This document shows positions 48,096 to 59,706 of a stretch of 64,000 nucleotides of DNA, one piece after another. Every line of letters starts with the position of its first letter. Positions within the stretch are counted from its first letter, which is position 1. The stretch covers positions 40,392,340 to 40,456,339 of the forward strand of contig NC_063062.1 of assembly GCF_018812025.1 (NCBI RefSeq). Direction: 5' to 3'. The stretch is from Megalobrama amblycephala. Its lineage: Eukaryota; Chordata; Actinopteri; Cypriniformes; Xenocyprididae. The position numbers were made by a program, and so were the translations under genes. Under the pieces are notes generated by a model that saw only the letters and a list, made by a program, of their open reading frames with translations, did no database searches and was not told where the DNA came from.

Positions 48096-49222
48096 ATGAG
48101 CTTTACGATCCCGTCATCGTTACAGTCAAGCTTCAAGACCAACTCCGACTTTGTGAGTGATCCCTCAGCCTTTCCTGCACTCTTGACTTATATTAGCCTT
48201 TCTACATTGTAAACTTTAACATAACATACAGAATACTTTTTTACTATTTCAATGAGTTCAAAAACTCCAACAAGAATTTGGTTAGTATAGGCTGATGCCT
48301 GTTTTCTTCTGCTTTACTACAGAAAATTCCTTATGTGGGCCCAATTTCAGGAGGACTGAGAGAAGACATGGCCTTGTACTTGCAGGGAGTCCCTACTAAT
48401 GCTGACGAGTAAGCAATTATTCATTTGGCCTTGTGTAATGCAACCAAGTATAAAATTAGTGCAATACTAGAGTTCAGTCAGGAATAGACCACATCCTCAG
48501 ATATGCACTTGAATCAGGTTTAGGTAACAAGGTCCACTTTCCTGCAGAGTTTACCTCCAACTCTGATTACACCCACTTGCCTGTAACTTTGATTGGCTTG
48601 TTCAGGTGTGTTTGTTTAGGATTGGAGCTAAACTCTGCAGGAAAATGGTTCTCGAGGACCAGAGTTGAGAACCCCTAGTTAGTTACTGAGGTGAGTCATT
48701 ACCTGGATTTGATTAATGTAACATTTCTGATCTTCTATGCAGGTTTGGAGTAAAGTTCAAGACTTCGTCTGATGAGTGGCGTGATATATCTTTTGACTTT
48801 AAAGACCCCTTAAAGGGACAAGCTTTTGAGATGTTCACTGTCATCAAATCCGAAGGATATCAGGTATGTGTTTTGTATGAGTCACTGCACATTCGTAAAA
48901 GAACTCTAGGAACTTGTCCTCACATGAGTTGTGTTGCTTTGGATCATCAGGTATACATAAATGGCAAGGAGCTTCACACGTTTGATCACTGTAGGCCGCT
49001 GGAAAAAGTGTTAGAATTAAAAATCTATGGAGATGTTGCCATGAATCTTTTTGGATTCATAAATGTAAGTTGCTTTTTCATCAGCAGATTCAATATTGCA
49101 GAATGAATGATACTGTGTTGGAATCCAGTGAGAATTATGTGGAAAGTAAAGAGCTTTCTAAATACACTCTCTCTTTTAGAACTGGAGCACATCCTCATCC
49201 ACCATACAGTAGGAGATCTTGC
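48096..49222 (+). CDS. Small single-CRD galectin-like gene lacking the sugar-binding core
   Basis: Exon 1 48096-48152 (MSFTIPSSLQSSF...NSDF) supplies a start. E1 is 48323-48408 (KIPYVGPISGGLRED). E2 is 48743-48863, only 121 nt, E3 48951-49064, and E4 49190-49222, which ends at an in-frame TAG. All junctions are in phase, giving about 136 residues, the size of a single-CRD galectin. E2 lacks about 26 residues that hold HFNPR, the Asn strand and the Trp/Glu motif: it runs DISFDFKDPLKGQAFEM. Sugar binding is therefore unlikely. It may be a diverged living gene, since the frame is clean and a TATA box is present, or an early pseudogene. Its first exon shows what the missing first exon of the array gene could look like. 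Confidence 0.65.
48530..48677. repeat. hAT MITE fragment in the galectin-like gene's intron
   Basis: CCTGCAGAGTTTACCTCCAA at the left and TCTCGAGGACCAGAGTTGAG plus AACCCCTAG at the right match a very common fish hAT MITE also seen at 50702. Confidence 0.6.
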
Positions 49223-49499
49223 AGCCAGTCCAAAATTCTGTGAGTGACTTCTAAACGCACGACAAAGTGCAAACACTTAATGAAACAGCAGTGCATGATG
49301 AGCTCTGTTTCATCCAAGAGCAATTTGTCTCACCAATTTCAGGATTTTGATGACAAAATGAGACATTAATCAAATTCTGAATTTCCCATTTCAGAGTTCA
49401 AAAACTGCAACAAGAGTCTGATTAATGTTGGCTGATGCCTATTTTTTTTTTTTTTGTGCTTTTACTACAGAACATTCCTTGAATGTTGAAATGAACATC
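49223..49499 (+). pseudogene. Leftover galectin unit (linker tail and E1 stump)
   Basis: After the TAG, the sequence still matches linker E4 (GAGATCTTGCAGCCAGTCCA) and its intron. Then ACTACAG is followed by an E1 stump AACATTCCTTGA that stops at once. The array unit was deleted beyond this point and joined to the terminal-exon region. Confidence 0.7.
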
Positions 49500-50519
49500 A
49501 CTTGTTCTTTATATTCCTACAATGTACTGAAAATACACCTTTGAAAATGCTGCATGGCATAATCTTTGTTCAGTATAAAGGCTGAAGTTTATATAACTCT
49601 CCTTTGTTTTCACAGGGTATGTGAACAGGAGCGTTTCTGTGGCTGCGTTCTCAGAGAATAACGTGAAAATCATGCATGTCTTCATCCTGATATTCACTCC
49701 TCAAGCAAATCATTGATTTTAATCTAACACATTATAACCAATCAAGGTCACTGCTTATATTGCAATGAAAGCAAATGCATTTAATTTTCTTAAACCACAC
49801 TGCTCTATGTTGGGAGTTTTGGGTCACAATACAAACACATTTTAGAAAAAGCTCTGTCACCATATGGATATATAGACACCTGTAATGCATTATATTAATT
49901 TGAGGGGGTTTTCTTTGATTCTTAAGCAAACTGAAATCTAATGGTAATCTTATTTGGATTTTTTTATGCAAACTCAATGACTGTTTTTGGCAAACCATTC
50001 TGAAAGTAAATCTTGAGATACAACAATAAAAGCTTTTCAGTTCATTTTCATCTTCATAACTGCATGTTTCACATTTGGAGAAGCGACTCTCAAGAATCTG
50101 TCCCAAGTGTAAAGATCACTGAGTTGACTTAAGAAACGGACAATATTTTCACAGTCAATCTAGCTTAAAGTATATTTGACGTGTCCTCAAAACGTTTTTA
50201 CATAAATGGCCACAAGGTGGAAGTCTTTCCACAGACGTACAGCCAGTGAATTGTGATTGTAAACGCTTGTCATCAGCAGACTTTTGTCTGAAAGCAATAA
50301 TGAAGTACAGTGTGCTTATTGTTATTATTACCCACTATAGCTATCAATGCCAAAATACAAAGAAGGAATGATTCATGATTCTCCTAGAAATACGTCACTA
50401 CATCAGTGTGAAAGTGTGTATATTTTAAGATGAGTGTTGCTGAAAGATGAGTGCACACTGAAAGTATTCGGCCTTAAGTATCACTCTGTTCTTTTGTCCT
50501 GTGATTTTCTTTCTCTCTA
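49500..50519 (+). repeat. Duplicate of the galectin 3' end (copy of 40712-41742)
   Basis: It repeats the last intron, the GGTATGTGA terminal exon (about 49616-49624), the 3' UTR and about 500 bases of flank with few differences. Homology ends at CTCTCTAT, where the first copy has a 328-bp insert, and resumes after it with AAAGAGATATAATCTG. Confidence 0.9.
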
Positions 50520-50701
50520 TAAAGAGATATAATCTGTGCACTGTGAGAAATATTATATCGGTGTTGCACAACTGGAGTGGATCATTATTAATCAGTTTTT
50601 TCAAGAAGAAAGCGCTCTGCTGATACCAGGACAGATACAGGGTAAAGGGAAAGTGCACTGATTAGAGAAAGTGGGAAAAACACTCTGGGGTTGCCATACA
50701 G

Positions 50702-50894
50702 CAGGGATGGACAACTTCAGTCCTGGAGGGCCACTGCCCAGCAGAGTTTAGCTCCAACCCTAATCAAACACACCTGAACCAGCTAATTAAGGTCTTTAGG
50801 ATTAGTAGAAAGTTATAGCAATTGAGTTTTTATCAGGGATGGAGATAAACTCTGCAGGACACTGGCCCTCCAGGACCGGAGTTGCCCATCCCTG
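50702..50894. mobile_element. hAT MITE with near-perfect 8-bp target duplication
   Basis: Ends CAGGGATGGACAACTTCAGT and AGTTGCCCATCCCTG. Flanks are CCATACAG and CCGTACAG, one mismatch. Confidence 0.85.
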
Positions 50895-51260
50895 CCGTAC
50901 AGAATCAGTACAGTAGCCGCGACTGTGACGTAGCTGTGAAGATGATGTAACGATTCTGCAGTAAATCCACACCTAGTGCAAGTCTCATTATAAATCTGAT
51001 GTCTGTGTCCTCAAAGGCCCGAGTTGCTGCAAACTTTTCACCTCATAAATTAGACTCAAGTTAAGTGGTTCAATATCTGCCCTCCTGCTTGCAGACTGTA
51101 AAATGGTATTTAGCCTGTCTGAGCCACTCCACCGAATAGACACCACCGGTAAGAGTTTGATTTACAGAGATCTGTCAGAGGACACTGAGTGCAGAAACCA
51201 TCATTGTGAATGAGAAGTACAACATCTCCAGCTGCCTGTTGCTTTGCTCTGTCCACCAAA
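50895..51260. other. Intergenic, no gene seen
   Basis: Unique-looking sequence without exon-like features or recognised repeats. Confidence 0.4.
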
Positions 51261-51790
51261 AAATTCATCAGTCGTTAATTACTCTCCCTCATGTCGTTCC
51301 ACACCCATAAAACCCAACACAAATTAAGATATTTTTGATGAAATCCGAGAGACTCATCCATAGACAGCAATATAATCAACACTTTCAAGGTCCAGAAAGG
51401 TACTAAAGACGTCGTTAAAACAGTCATGTGACTGCAGTGGTTCAACCTTAATGTTATGAAGAGACGAGAATACTTTTTGAGCGCCAAAACAAAAATAACA
51501 AAAATTTCTTTTTTTAGCTGTCATCCTCATTCTGTTTACGTTGTAGAAACAGAGAAACAGTGCAGAGCTTCCAGGTTCTACGTCAGAACGGCGACTCATT
51601 ATTGGCCGAAGCTGTTGAACAACGTATGCGTGTGATGCTGATGCAGGATAATAAAGTCATTATTTTTTATTTGTTTTAGCACTCTTCAGATTTCATCATA
51701 AATATCTTCATTTGTGTTCTGAAGATGAACAAAGGTCTTACAGGTGTGAAACAACCTGTAAGTAATTAATGACAGAATTTTTTTTTTTTT
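51261..51790. repeat. TTAA-MITE relative (CTCATGTCGTTCCACACCC family)
   Basis: Shares ATTAAGATATTTTTGATGAA and a GAAGATGAACAAAGGTCTTA stretch with the MITE at 37658-38024, but the outer termini are degraded. It ends in a poly(T). Confidence 0.65.
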
Positions 51791-51830
51791 TGGGCCCCGT
51801 TAAGGGGCTATATGCAAGAATTTTCACATA

Positions 51831-53166
51831 TTAAAGCTGCAATCCATAACATTTTGAGTTAAAAATGATCCAAAATCAATTTGAGCAAGATCATAACCAG
51901 CCAGTGTTCAAAACTATCTCCTTACCGTAGCCCGATTCACAACTGTAAGTTTGTAATAGTGTTTTCTAATCCCGGTGGTACTATTGTGTTTCCGCGGTAA
52001 ATTCGAGCATGCCGCCGTTCATCTTTGCGTCATTACGTCACGTCGGTTTACATAAAGAAGGAGTCCCAGCTAGTATGCTTTATTATGCGAGGATCATTTA
52101 TAGTCTTTTCTCACAGCAGCTGCAATAATTAAACTAATCATTTTGATGGCAGATTGTAATCCAGAAAGGATTCAAAAGATCAGTGGCTACGCTTACATGC
52201 ACCTAAATAATCCATTTGTAATCAGATTGATGGCTCAATCGGATTGAAAAACGTTCATGCAAACCTTAATCAATCTGACTGAAATATCGATCAGATTGGA
52301 AGGGGTGGTTTCCTTTTCTAATCTGATCCACCAGCAAAAAATGACCATGTAAACGCTTGAATCCGACTACTTTCTCAGTCGTATTCAGAAGTCTCTGTGG
52401 CACATGTGCAGTGCAGTGTTGACATGCATTACGCAGTGTGCAAGTTCACGGTCACGTCTTTAGTTGTGAAGATTTATGAATGTGTATGTCAACAGGGCAA
52501 ACAATGAGCTCTGTTGGTGTCGCATCCATGATCGTCTCCGCAAGTGTGATTGATTTGACGTCACGCGCAAAAGTGTATATAAAACACATATAAACGGATA
52601 TTTGAATCAGATTGCAATGTTTAGAGTACATGCAAACAGATCTGCAATCGGATTCAATTCATTCAGATTGACAAAAATTGGTGCATGTAAACACAGTCAA
52701 AAGCAAAAGAATGGCTACAGAAATTGAAATCTACAGGTGACACTAATACACACTAAATACACATAGTCACGCAATGCTGATGTTGTTAACATTAACAATT
52801 TGAGAACAAAGTATAACAATAATAATGATGCGCACGGTTTGACATGATCAGAGCTAAGTGATCGTTATATTTAATCACTATTGGCAGCTCGATTTATTGA
52901 TTTTTTTTTTTCTCAGTTGGTCAGAACAAAAGTGGCAGACATGTTAGTTGTTCAGATGACATTTTCCGAAAATCAAAACATTTAGACCATTTCTTAAACA
53001 TTTAAACAGTATCCACACTGGTGCATGACTGACAGCAAACATTAGATTCATCCACGCTGAGCCGATGCACAACGCAAGTAACAATAATAATGCCGCATAT
53101 AACTGCAATTGCAGGTTTCAAACAGAGATGGCGACAAAGAGGGAAACTTACGGACTCCAGCTTTAA
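51831..53166. mobile_element. TTAA element (TTAAAGCTGCAATCC family) with nested MITE
   Basis: Left TTAAAGCTGCAATCCATAAC and right CGGACTCCAGCTTTAA are inverted. Its interior matches, in reverse, sequence inside the hAT at 38486-39420. A second element (GCTTACATGCACCTAAATA ... TTGGTGCATGTAAACAC, 52191-52690) is nested within it. Confidence 0.75.
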
Positions 53167-54110
53167 TCGCTTGCCAATGTAATGAATGAGACCTTCCGCG
53201 ACATCCTATAATGCAAACAAGTGCCGAGAGACATTCTGTACTGTAATGTCAATGTGTCAAACGAGATTCTAGTCTCACAAAGCCAGATCTATATATCCTA
53301 CAGTATGAAATATAATAATCAAACTATCCAAACAGTGTAATTTCACTTACCTCATCTGTCGACATGAGCTGATGCAGACAGATCCACATCGCTATGATCA
53401 GATGCTTTAACTGCTGTTTCTCACACAAGCATTTTTGTTGTGTTTATTTGGTATTGAGAGGAAAGCGCGCGCAGCATGTGTGAACGCGTCGGGATGTTCA
53501 CTAATAACAGTATATCACTGCAAAAGCATTTCCAACTTAATTTTACCTCAAAGTGAAGAACGAAAAGGAAATTCACCATGAGTTTGCAGGGCTTTGAATC
53601 ACTTCCAGTCTCTTGTACGTCACGCAAGCACGAGCAGGAAGTTGCTGCTGCAGTTCAATTAACGGCCACCGGTGTCGCTATACTTTACCTCAGTAAATGC
53701 TCATTGTTAATGTTAGTTAATGCATTAATGGGACCTTATTGTAAAGTGTTAACAAAAACGCAGTAAAAAGTGTTGTTCGTTGTTAGTTATTGCATTATGT
53801 TGAACCGTATGGTAAAATGTACTTTATTTTACAGCGTCATTGTTACATATGTTACATGTAGTTACTATAGTAATAACTATCAATTATGCATAATTACATG
53901 CATCTAAACCAAACCAAACTCTAATCCTCAGCCTATAGTAAGTATGTAGTTGCTTAATATTACTCAGTACTTAAATGTATAATTACAGTGTAACAAAGAC
54001 ACTTTAAAATAAAGTGTAACCTGGTAAAGTGTTACGACAGTCCTAAAGTAAAGCACAAAATGATCTCATCTATTTTTGAAAGAGTTTCTGCAGGAGTGTG
54101 AGTGAGTGAG
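53167..54110. other. Intergenic, repeat remnants, no gene seen
   Basis: AT-rich. A fragment of the TTAGTTAATG repeat lies at 53695-53760, and TTACATGTAGTTACTATAG-type words follow. Confidence 0.4.
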
Positions 54111-54328
54111 AGAGTTTTGAGTTTTACAAACACTTTATTAAAACAGTTCTATAAATTTAAGTTCTTAAAATTATCTTAATTCATGTATAAAAAACAACTC
54201 ATCATTAAGTACAGTACATATGCCAGCATCACTACACCATTCAATCTTAAAAACATTGATTGCATTCATCAATTTGTAACAATTGAAATCAACAAGAATT
54301 CTTGATTTAAACATATTCTTAAAAACTG

Positions 54329-56732
54329 CTACACTGTGCTACACAAAATTGCCATTTTGGCTTGAACAACAATAAAGTTAATTAATTGACACCTATATTT
54401 CTGTATTTTACTGTACTTAAAACACAATATAAAACATTGCTTTGTAAAATAAATCCCTAATAGAGAGAACAAAAAATCTAAGAGATCAAAAAGTGGAGAA
54501 AGTCTGTCACAATTCATAAAACAATGGAAAACTGTTTCTCTCTGTGTACAGAAAGGACAATTATCATTTATAGTGGGATTCATTTTTGTCACAAAAGCAT
54601 TTACAGTTATGGCACTGTGCAAGATTCTCCACTGGAGATCCCCTGCTCTTTTAGTCAATGGTGGTTTGTATAGTACTCTCCACTCTGGTTTAATTTCCTC
54701 TACCACTCCCAATTTGTCTCTCCAAACTGTATCAGCTCTACCTTTTAACATATTTTTATTAATTATCTTCACAATGCATCTATACAGCACCTTTCCTTTG
54801 ACTGTGCAAAAATCAAGATTTTCATTTTTATTCAAACACAACAGTGGACTATTATAACTGGATTTTTCAAGATCAGGTATAATTCTGATGTCTGGGAAAA
54901 AATCATAAGCATTAGTGGAAATAAGACCCGTGTTATATTCCTCAAGTAGTGTTTTTTCTTTGGAGTTTAAAACCCCATCTAATTTATCTAAAATCTTTTT
55001 GGCAAATCTCACTGATCTTATACCCAGATGTACAGCAACAGTTTTTTGTATTTTTTCGTCCAGGTCCTGCTTTGTCAACAATATCTTTCAATTGTAATAG
55101 TTTCTTTGACACAAGTAAGTCTTTAAGCCCTGGAATGTCATCACCTGACACATCAAGGCGACTCCCAAAAACCACAGGTTCTTCAAGCAACCAAAAAAGA
55201 GATGTAGCCGACTCAGTCCACTGATGTTTAAAAAGTCTCCACACTTTAAAGAGACTTTTATAAATAGAGGGTAATCCAGTCAAATCCAAAAAAGAATGAT
55301 CCAGTAAGAAAAGCGCAGCATGAAGTCCCATTCCATTCACTCCACGTAAAATGCTTTGTGCTAATGGCTTCCACGCTAGGTTTTGAGGACCCATCAGTAG
55401 TCGCTGAATGAACTGTAATCGATAAGTTGCTCCTCTGCTGACTAGATTAATCAAACCTTGACCTCCTTCATCTCTTGGTAGGAAAAGAACACTTTGAGGT
55501 GTCCAATGCAAACTGCCCCAGAAAAAATTAACCATTTCTCCTTGAAGCTTTGGTAAAAGTCCAACAGGTGGATCTACACATGCAAGTTTATGCCATAAAG
55601 AGGACCCCACTAAATTATTAATTATAAGTGTGCGACCTCTATAAGACAGTTGGGGAAGTAGCCATTTCCATTTCTGTAAACGTCCTTTAATTTTCTCCAG
55701 CATACAATCACAATTCTTTTGAACAAAGTCATCATTAAAAACACTCCAAGGTATTTTAAACCACCTTTCTTCCAGATTAAACCACCAGGTAAATTGGGAA
55801 GTCCTCTATTCCAGTCACCTATTAAAAGGGCCTCACTTTTTGCCCAATTGACTTTTTTTTTTAAACCATTAACAATGATCTCCAGTTTTTTAACATCATC
55901 AGCATCAGATATAAAAACGATTACATCATCAGCATAAGCAGAAAGATGCAAAGAGACATTGGTATAGTAAAACCACTTAACTAATTTCTTAATTTATGAA
56001 GCAGAGGTTCAATAGCCAGTGAATATAACATCCCTGGCATAGCACAACCCTGTCTTACTCCCCTCTGAACTTCAAAAGGAGCACTCAAACCACCACTGAG
56101 TTTGAGTACACTCTTGATGTTACAATACATGGCCTCAATCATATTTATAAAATTCTGACTAAAACCAAAAGCCTCTCAGATATGCGTGTTCAACACGGTC
56201 AAAGGCTTTTTCCTGGTCAAGCAAGATCAGACCACAGTTAACACCCAATAACCTTGCAACCTCAAGAACGCCTCGAACCAATGATATATTGTCGAAGATT
56301 GATCTATTGGGTATGCAATAATTCTGATCAGAATGTATTACTTGACTCAAAACTTCGTAGCTAAAGCCTTTGATAGTATTTTATAATCTGCACATAAAAG
56401 AGATATTGGTCTCCAATTGCTTATGTTTTGAAGATCCCCTTTCTTAGGCAACAGAGTAATAACAGCTCTTCTAAGGCTTAGTGGTAACAATCCTTTATTC
56501 AAACTATCATTAAGAACGCAAAAAAAAAATCTTCACCAATCACTGGCCATAAAATTTTATAGAAATCAACAGGAATCCCATCGATACGGGGAGTCTTCCC
56601 ATTTTCCATACTCATCATAGCCGTATATAATTCATTTTGTGACAGAGATTGCTCAAGCATATTGTTAGACTCCTCGTCAATCTTTGGAAGATCATTAAAA
56701 AAAGTAGAATCTTCATTTTCTCTTTGAGACAA
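54329..56732 (-). pseudogene. LINE reverse-transcriptase ORF2 remnant
   Basis: In order on the minus strand: ELYTAMMSMENGKTPRIDG at about 56625; LLDQEKAFDRVEHAYL at about 56200; AYADDVIVF (catalytic Asp pair) at about 55925; RTLIINNLVGSSLWHKLACV at about 55610; and a Cys-rich NCPFC...HCFMNC region at about 54510 near the C-terminus. The pieces are in different frames. In L1/Tx1 ORF2 the protein nicks DNA and copies RNA at the break; this copy cannot. Confidence 0.8.
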
Positions 56733-56943
56733 TTCACATCTTTATAAATTTGAATAAAAAGCAACGTATTTCACTAGGCTCAGTAAGCTCTTTTCCGCTG
56801 TCAGAGCACAATGAGTGAATAATACGACTTTGTCCATTTTTGCTTTCTAAATTGAAAAAAATCTGCAATCATTGTCAGAAGTTAAACTTTCAGCCTCATT
56901 TTTGTCTTTTTTTGCTTGTTTAATCACCTTGCTCTGGCTATTT

Positions 56944-57420
56944 TTATTTTTTTATTTTGAAGATTGACTCCGTTTCATTTCCCAATTCAACAACACCCTC
57001 ACTGACCTGTTTGTCAGTAACGGTCACATTATCTGCAGTTACATCACTGATTTTTTCAACAGTCTCAGAAACCATGAGATCAGTTACAGAAAAAAGACCT
57101 GCAGTAATCTCTGCCATTGTTGGTTTATTAGGTTTATTTACAACTGGCCCACCAGAACCTGACTCAACAGCAGCAGAAGCCACAACATCCTCTGCGACAG
57201 ACACAACTCCAGAATGATTATCCTCAGAGTTTGTCTGTACAGTAGCATTTTCTTCCATTTTTTCAGAACAAGCATGTATCAAATGGCCAGTTTTGCCACA
57301 ACCAAAGCATTTCATCATGCTTTCTGATGTAGCATAGACTGTAAAGTCCTTAACTTTAACATTAAAGGACAGGTTAAGTTCGTCAGCATTGTTTTTCAGA
57401 ATCATATAAAACTGCTGCAC
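56944..57420 (-). pseudogene. LINE ORF1-like remnant with CCHC zinc knuckle
   Basis: About 158 codons: a short N part, CFGCGKTGHLIHAC near residue 38, then a Val/Glu/Ser-rich acidic tail. Tx1-group LINE ORF1 proteins carry such knuckles and bind RNA. The upstream half is missing. Confidence 0.65.
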
Positions 57421-57440
57421 TATTTTGAAAAATTATACGT

Positions 57441-57743
57441 TGGATACGTGCTCATTAGTTTAAGAGAACATTTGAGAGATATACATCTGGTACATATATA
57501 TATTACCCAAGTGCCACGGATTGGATTCATCTCGCGATCTCTATTTGATTATAAAGGTATGAAATCCCATTTGATTTGTGTTATTTGCACACCCCACACA
57601 AATTAATTAGCCTATTGGTGTTGGAGCATCTATAACGTTATCGTAAAAAAATCACCGTAGATTGACAGTAATCCTTTAGTACTTTCTAATGATATTGCTA
57701 TCTTTATTAATATTTTAGATAGTATCTAAGATAGATAGCTAGG
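57441..57743. other. Short AT-rich stretch, no gene seen
   Basis: Contains ATAGATAGCTAG-type words near its right end. No feature is supported. Confidence 0.4.
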
Positions 57744-58102
57744 GCGGGCGTGGTTTCAGCAACAAGTCGCATGGGCTCCAACTTCGTCCCGCCTCTTTGC
57801 CCATTTTCAGTTATCCGTGAGTGACGTGCGGTCACGTGCAGCTAAGATGGCCGCGGCCTCATTTACGCGTCAAAACTGCTGTTCAGAACTCTATGGGTGA
57901 CGTCACGGACACTACGTCCATATTTTTTTACAGTCTATGGTCTGGACTCGATCCATTGTGGAGTAATTATGCTCGGCTCCCAGAAAGCCGAGCCAATCAA
58001 ATTGCCAGGGCGGGCTTTAATCGATGATGGACAGGCTATCTGCGGTTACGTAACCACCCACGTCATCAAAGAGCGCTTGGGTTGAATTGGTTTTCACCAA
58101 CG
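57744..58102 (+). repeat. CpG-containing repeat segment upstream of the RecQ fragment
   Basis: Compared with its surroundings it is GC-rich, with GTGACGTGCGGTCACGTG, TGACGTCACGGACACTACG and CCAATCAAATTGCCAGGGCG. It resembles a promoter carried with the fragment, but could be repeat interior. Confidence 0.35.
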
Positions 58103-58474
58103 ATGACTGCAGCTGGAGAAGTAAGATGTTTAGATTCCGCTATCACGTCTGTAATAAAAGAAATCGACAGCGCATTAATTTTAAAAGACGAACAAAGAAC
58201 CGCAATCAAGGCATTTGTCGATGGGAAAGATGTGTTTGCCGTCCTTCCAACGGGATTCGGCAAAAGTTTAAGTACAAGTTCAATATACGTCACTTACTGC
58301 GTTGCTCTGATTGGTTGTAGGTCTATCCAATTGAGTGCAGAGGTTTTTTTTTTTACTGGTTCGGTTAAGACATGCCCCATAATTCAAGTGCAATGGAGCA
58401 GTATCAGACTCACATTCTGCCTAGAATATGAGTATGACGAAGTCAGGCTACCATTTCTGCAATGTTTGGAGTGA
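58103..58474 (+). pseudogene. RecQ-helicase N-terminal fragment fused to repeat sequence
   Basis: From ATG 58103 the frame reads MTAAGEVRCLD, then KDEQRTAIKAFVDGKDVFAV and the Walker A motif LPTGFGKSL. This is the start of a RecQ-type ATP-dependent helicase, which unwinds DNA with ATP bound at this motif. After 58270 the homology stops. The frame continues in unrelated, repeat-like DNA to a TGA at 58472-58474. No DEVH box or later motif follows, so the product, at 123 residues, cannot be a helicase. I recall similar helicase-like segments repeated in fish genomes. This copy is probably a fragment of a dispersed element. Confidence 0.65.
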
Positions 58475-59530
58475 AATAATTCAAATTCAATAATAGAATT
58501 TGCATTTGCTATTTCCTACAATAGTTTTAACATATAATTTAAACATACATTGTAATGCTTTATAAGTGGCAAAATTAAAATTAAAATGTATTACATAATG
58601 ACTATATATGTTTAACACGTTCAAGCAGAAATTGTAGCAAAATGACCATTCCTGACCGTTTGTGCACCTTATCGTGAGGTGAGTGCAGTCGCGTGTCTGT
58701 TGTAAAACACTTCTACAGGTTACTAACTCACAGAAATAATCTTAGACGAGCTGTCCGACATTATTGCTTGCTTTATAAGTATGGTTGTATGTTTTTCTCT
58801 TTATATCATTCTGATTATGCATCATTTATATTAATAAAATAACGTGTAGTCCATCTTGATGCTATAACTGCCTCAACCACTTTAAGTGCAAGACTGCTAT
58901 AGGTCTGATTTTTAAGGAAGGGAACCGCCAATTTACATGGACATAATCTAAACCATAAATCACATAGAACAGTCAGGCAATGAAAATGTGTTTTTGCAAT
59001 TTTATATAAACAAACAAAACAAACATACAAACAAAATATAGATAGTAAACCAGCAATGGATAGGCCTACTGAAAACAAAACAAACAATGAGCATGTGAAA
59101 AAAACAGACTGTACAAATATAGGCAGGCTCAGCTGTAAATAGGTTTCATAGTCCTTGTTGTTTTGATGTTTATTTATGGAGCATACACCACAGACCTCTT
59201 ATAGATTTTCTGCTAATCACTTGTCTTTTTATTGAACTGCACCACCCTGTGGCTTCCACATGAACTGCATCATAGAAAAGAAAATACTCCTTACTTTGAT
59301 TGAGCTTTTCCCAATCAGGACTCAAAGTGGTTTGTGGTAACAGAATTGTAGGCCATGCTTCCTCTGCCCAACAAATCTAACCTACTCTACTACACACCTG
59401 GGTATATACCATAGACCAGAGTCTCCGGGCGCCTCTGGTGGTGTGTAGTAATATTACACTCAGTCAGAGAGAACACGGCAACAGGCCTTTGCCTGTTACA
59501 ATGCTAATGAGTGTTATTTATATAATAATA
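58475..59530. other. Intergenic, no gene seen
   Basis: AT-rich. No exon-like or transposon termini recognised. Confidence 0.45.
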
Positions 59531-59544
59531 AAAAAACTTTTCTG

Positions 59545-59706
59545 TTCCAGTCAGGGTGCCCATTCTGACCCCTGTCCATCGCCGAAAGCGGCAATAGTGG
59601 GCATCAAAACTGGACCACGGAGCAATGGAAGAAGGTGGCCTGGTCCGATGAATCACGTTTTCTTTTACATCAAGGTGGTCATAATGTTATGCCTGATCGG
59701 TGTGTG
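59545..59706 (+). pseudogene. Tc1-type transposon deletion remnant
   Basis: GTGCCCATTCTGACCCCTGT, a middle stretch encoding the W-KVAWSDESRFLL-like catalytic region, then a direct jump to the terminal sequence GGTCATAATGTTATGCCTGA. Most of the transposase is deleted. This is a different Tc1 family from the element at 18464. Confidence 0.7.

Larger units (their letters stand above)
54110..57440 (-). mobile_element. L1/Tx1-like LINE, 5'-truncated and decayed
   Basis: On the minus strand the order is: a zinc-knuckle protein (57420-56944), the start of a reverse transcriptase (about 56732), RT core pieces with DQEKAFDRVEH and AYADDVIVF, and a long C-terminal region ending near 54329. The endonuclease that should sit between the first two is missing (only about 210 bp lie between), so there is an internal deletion. 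Several frameshifts are present. Confidence 0.8.
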
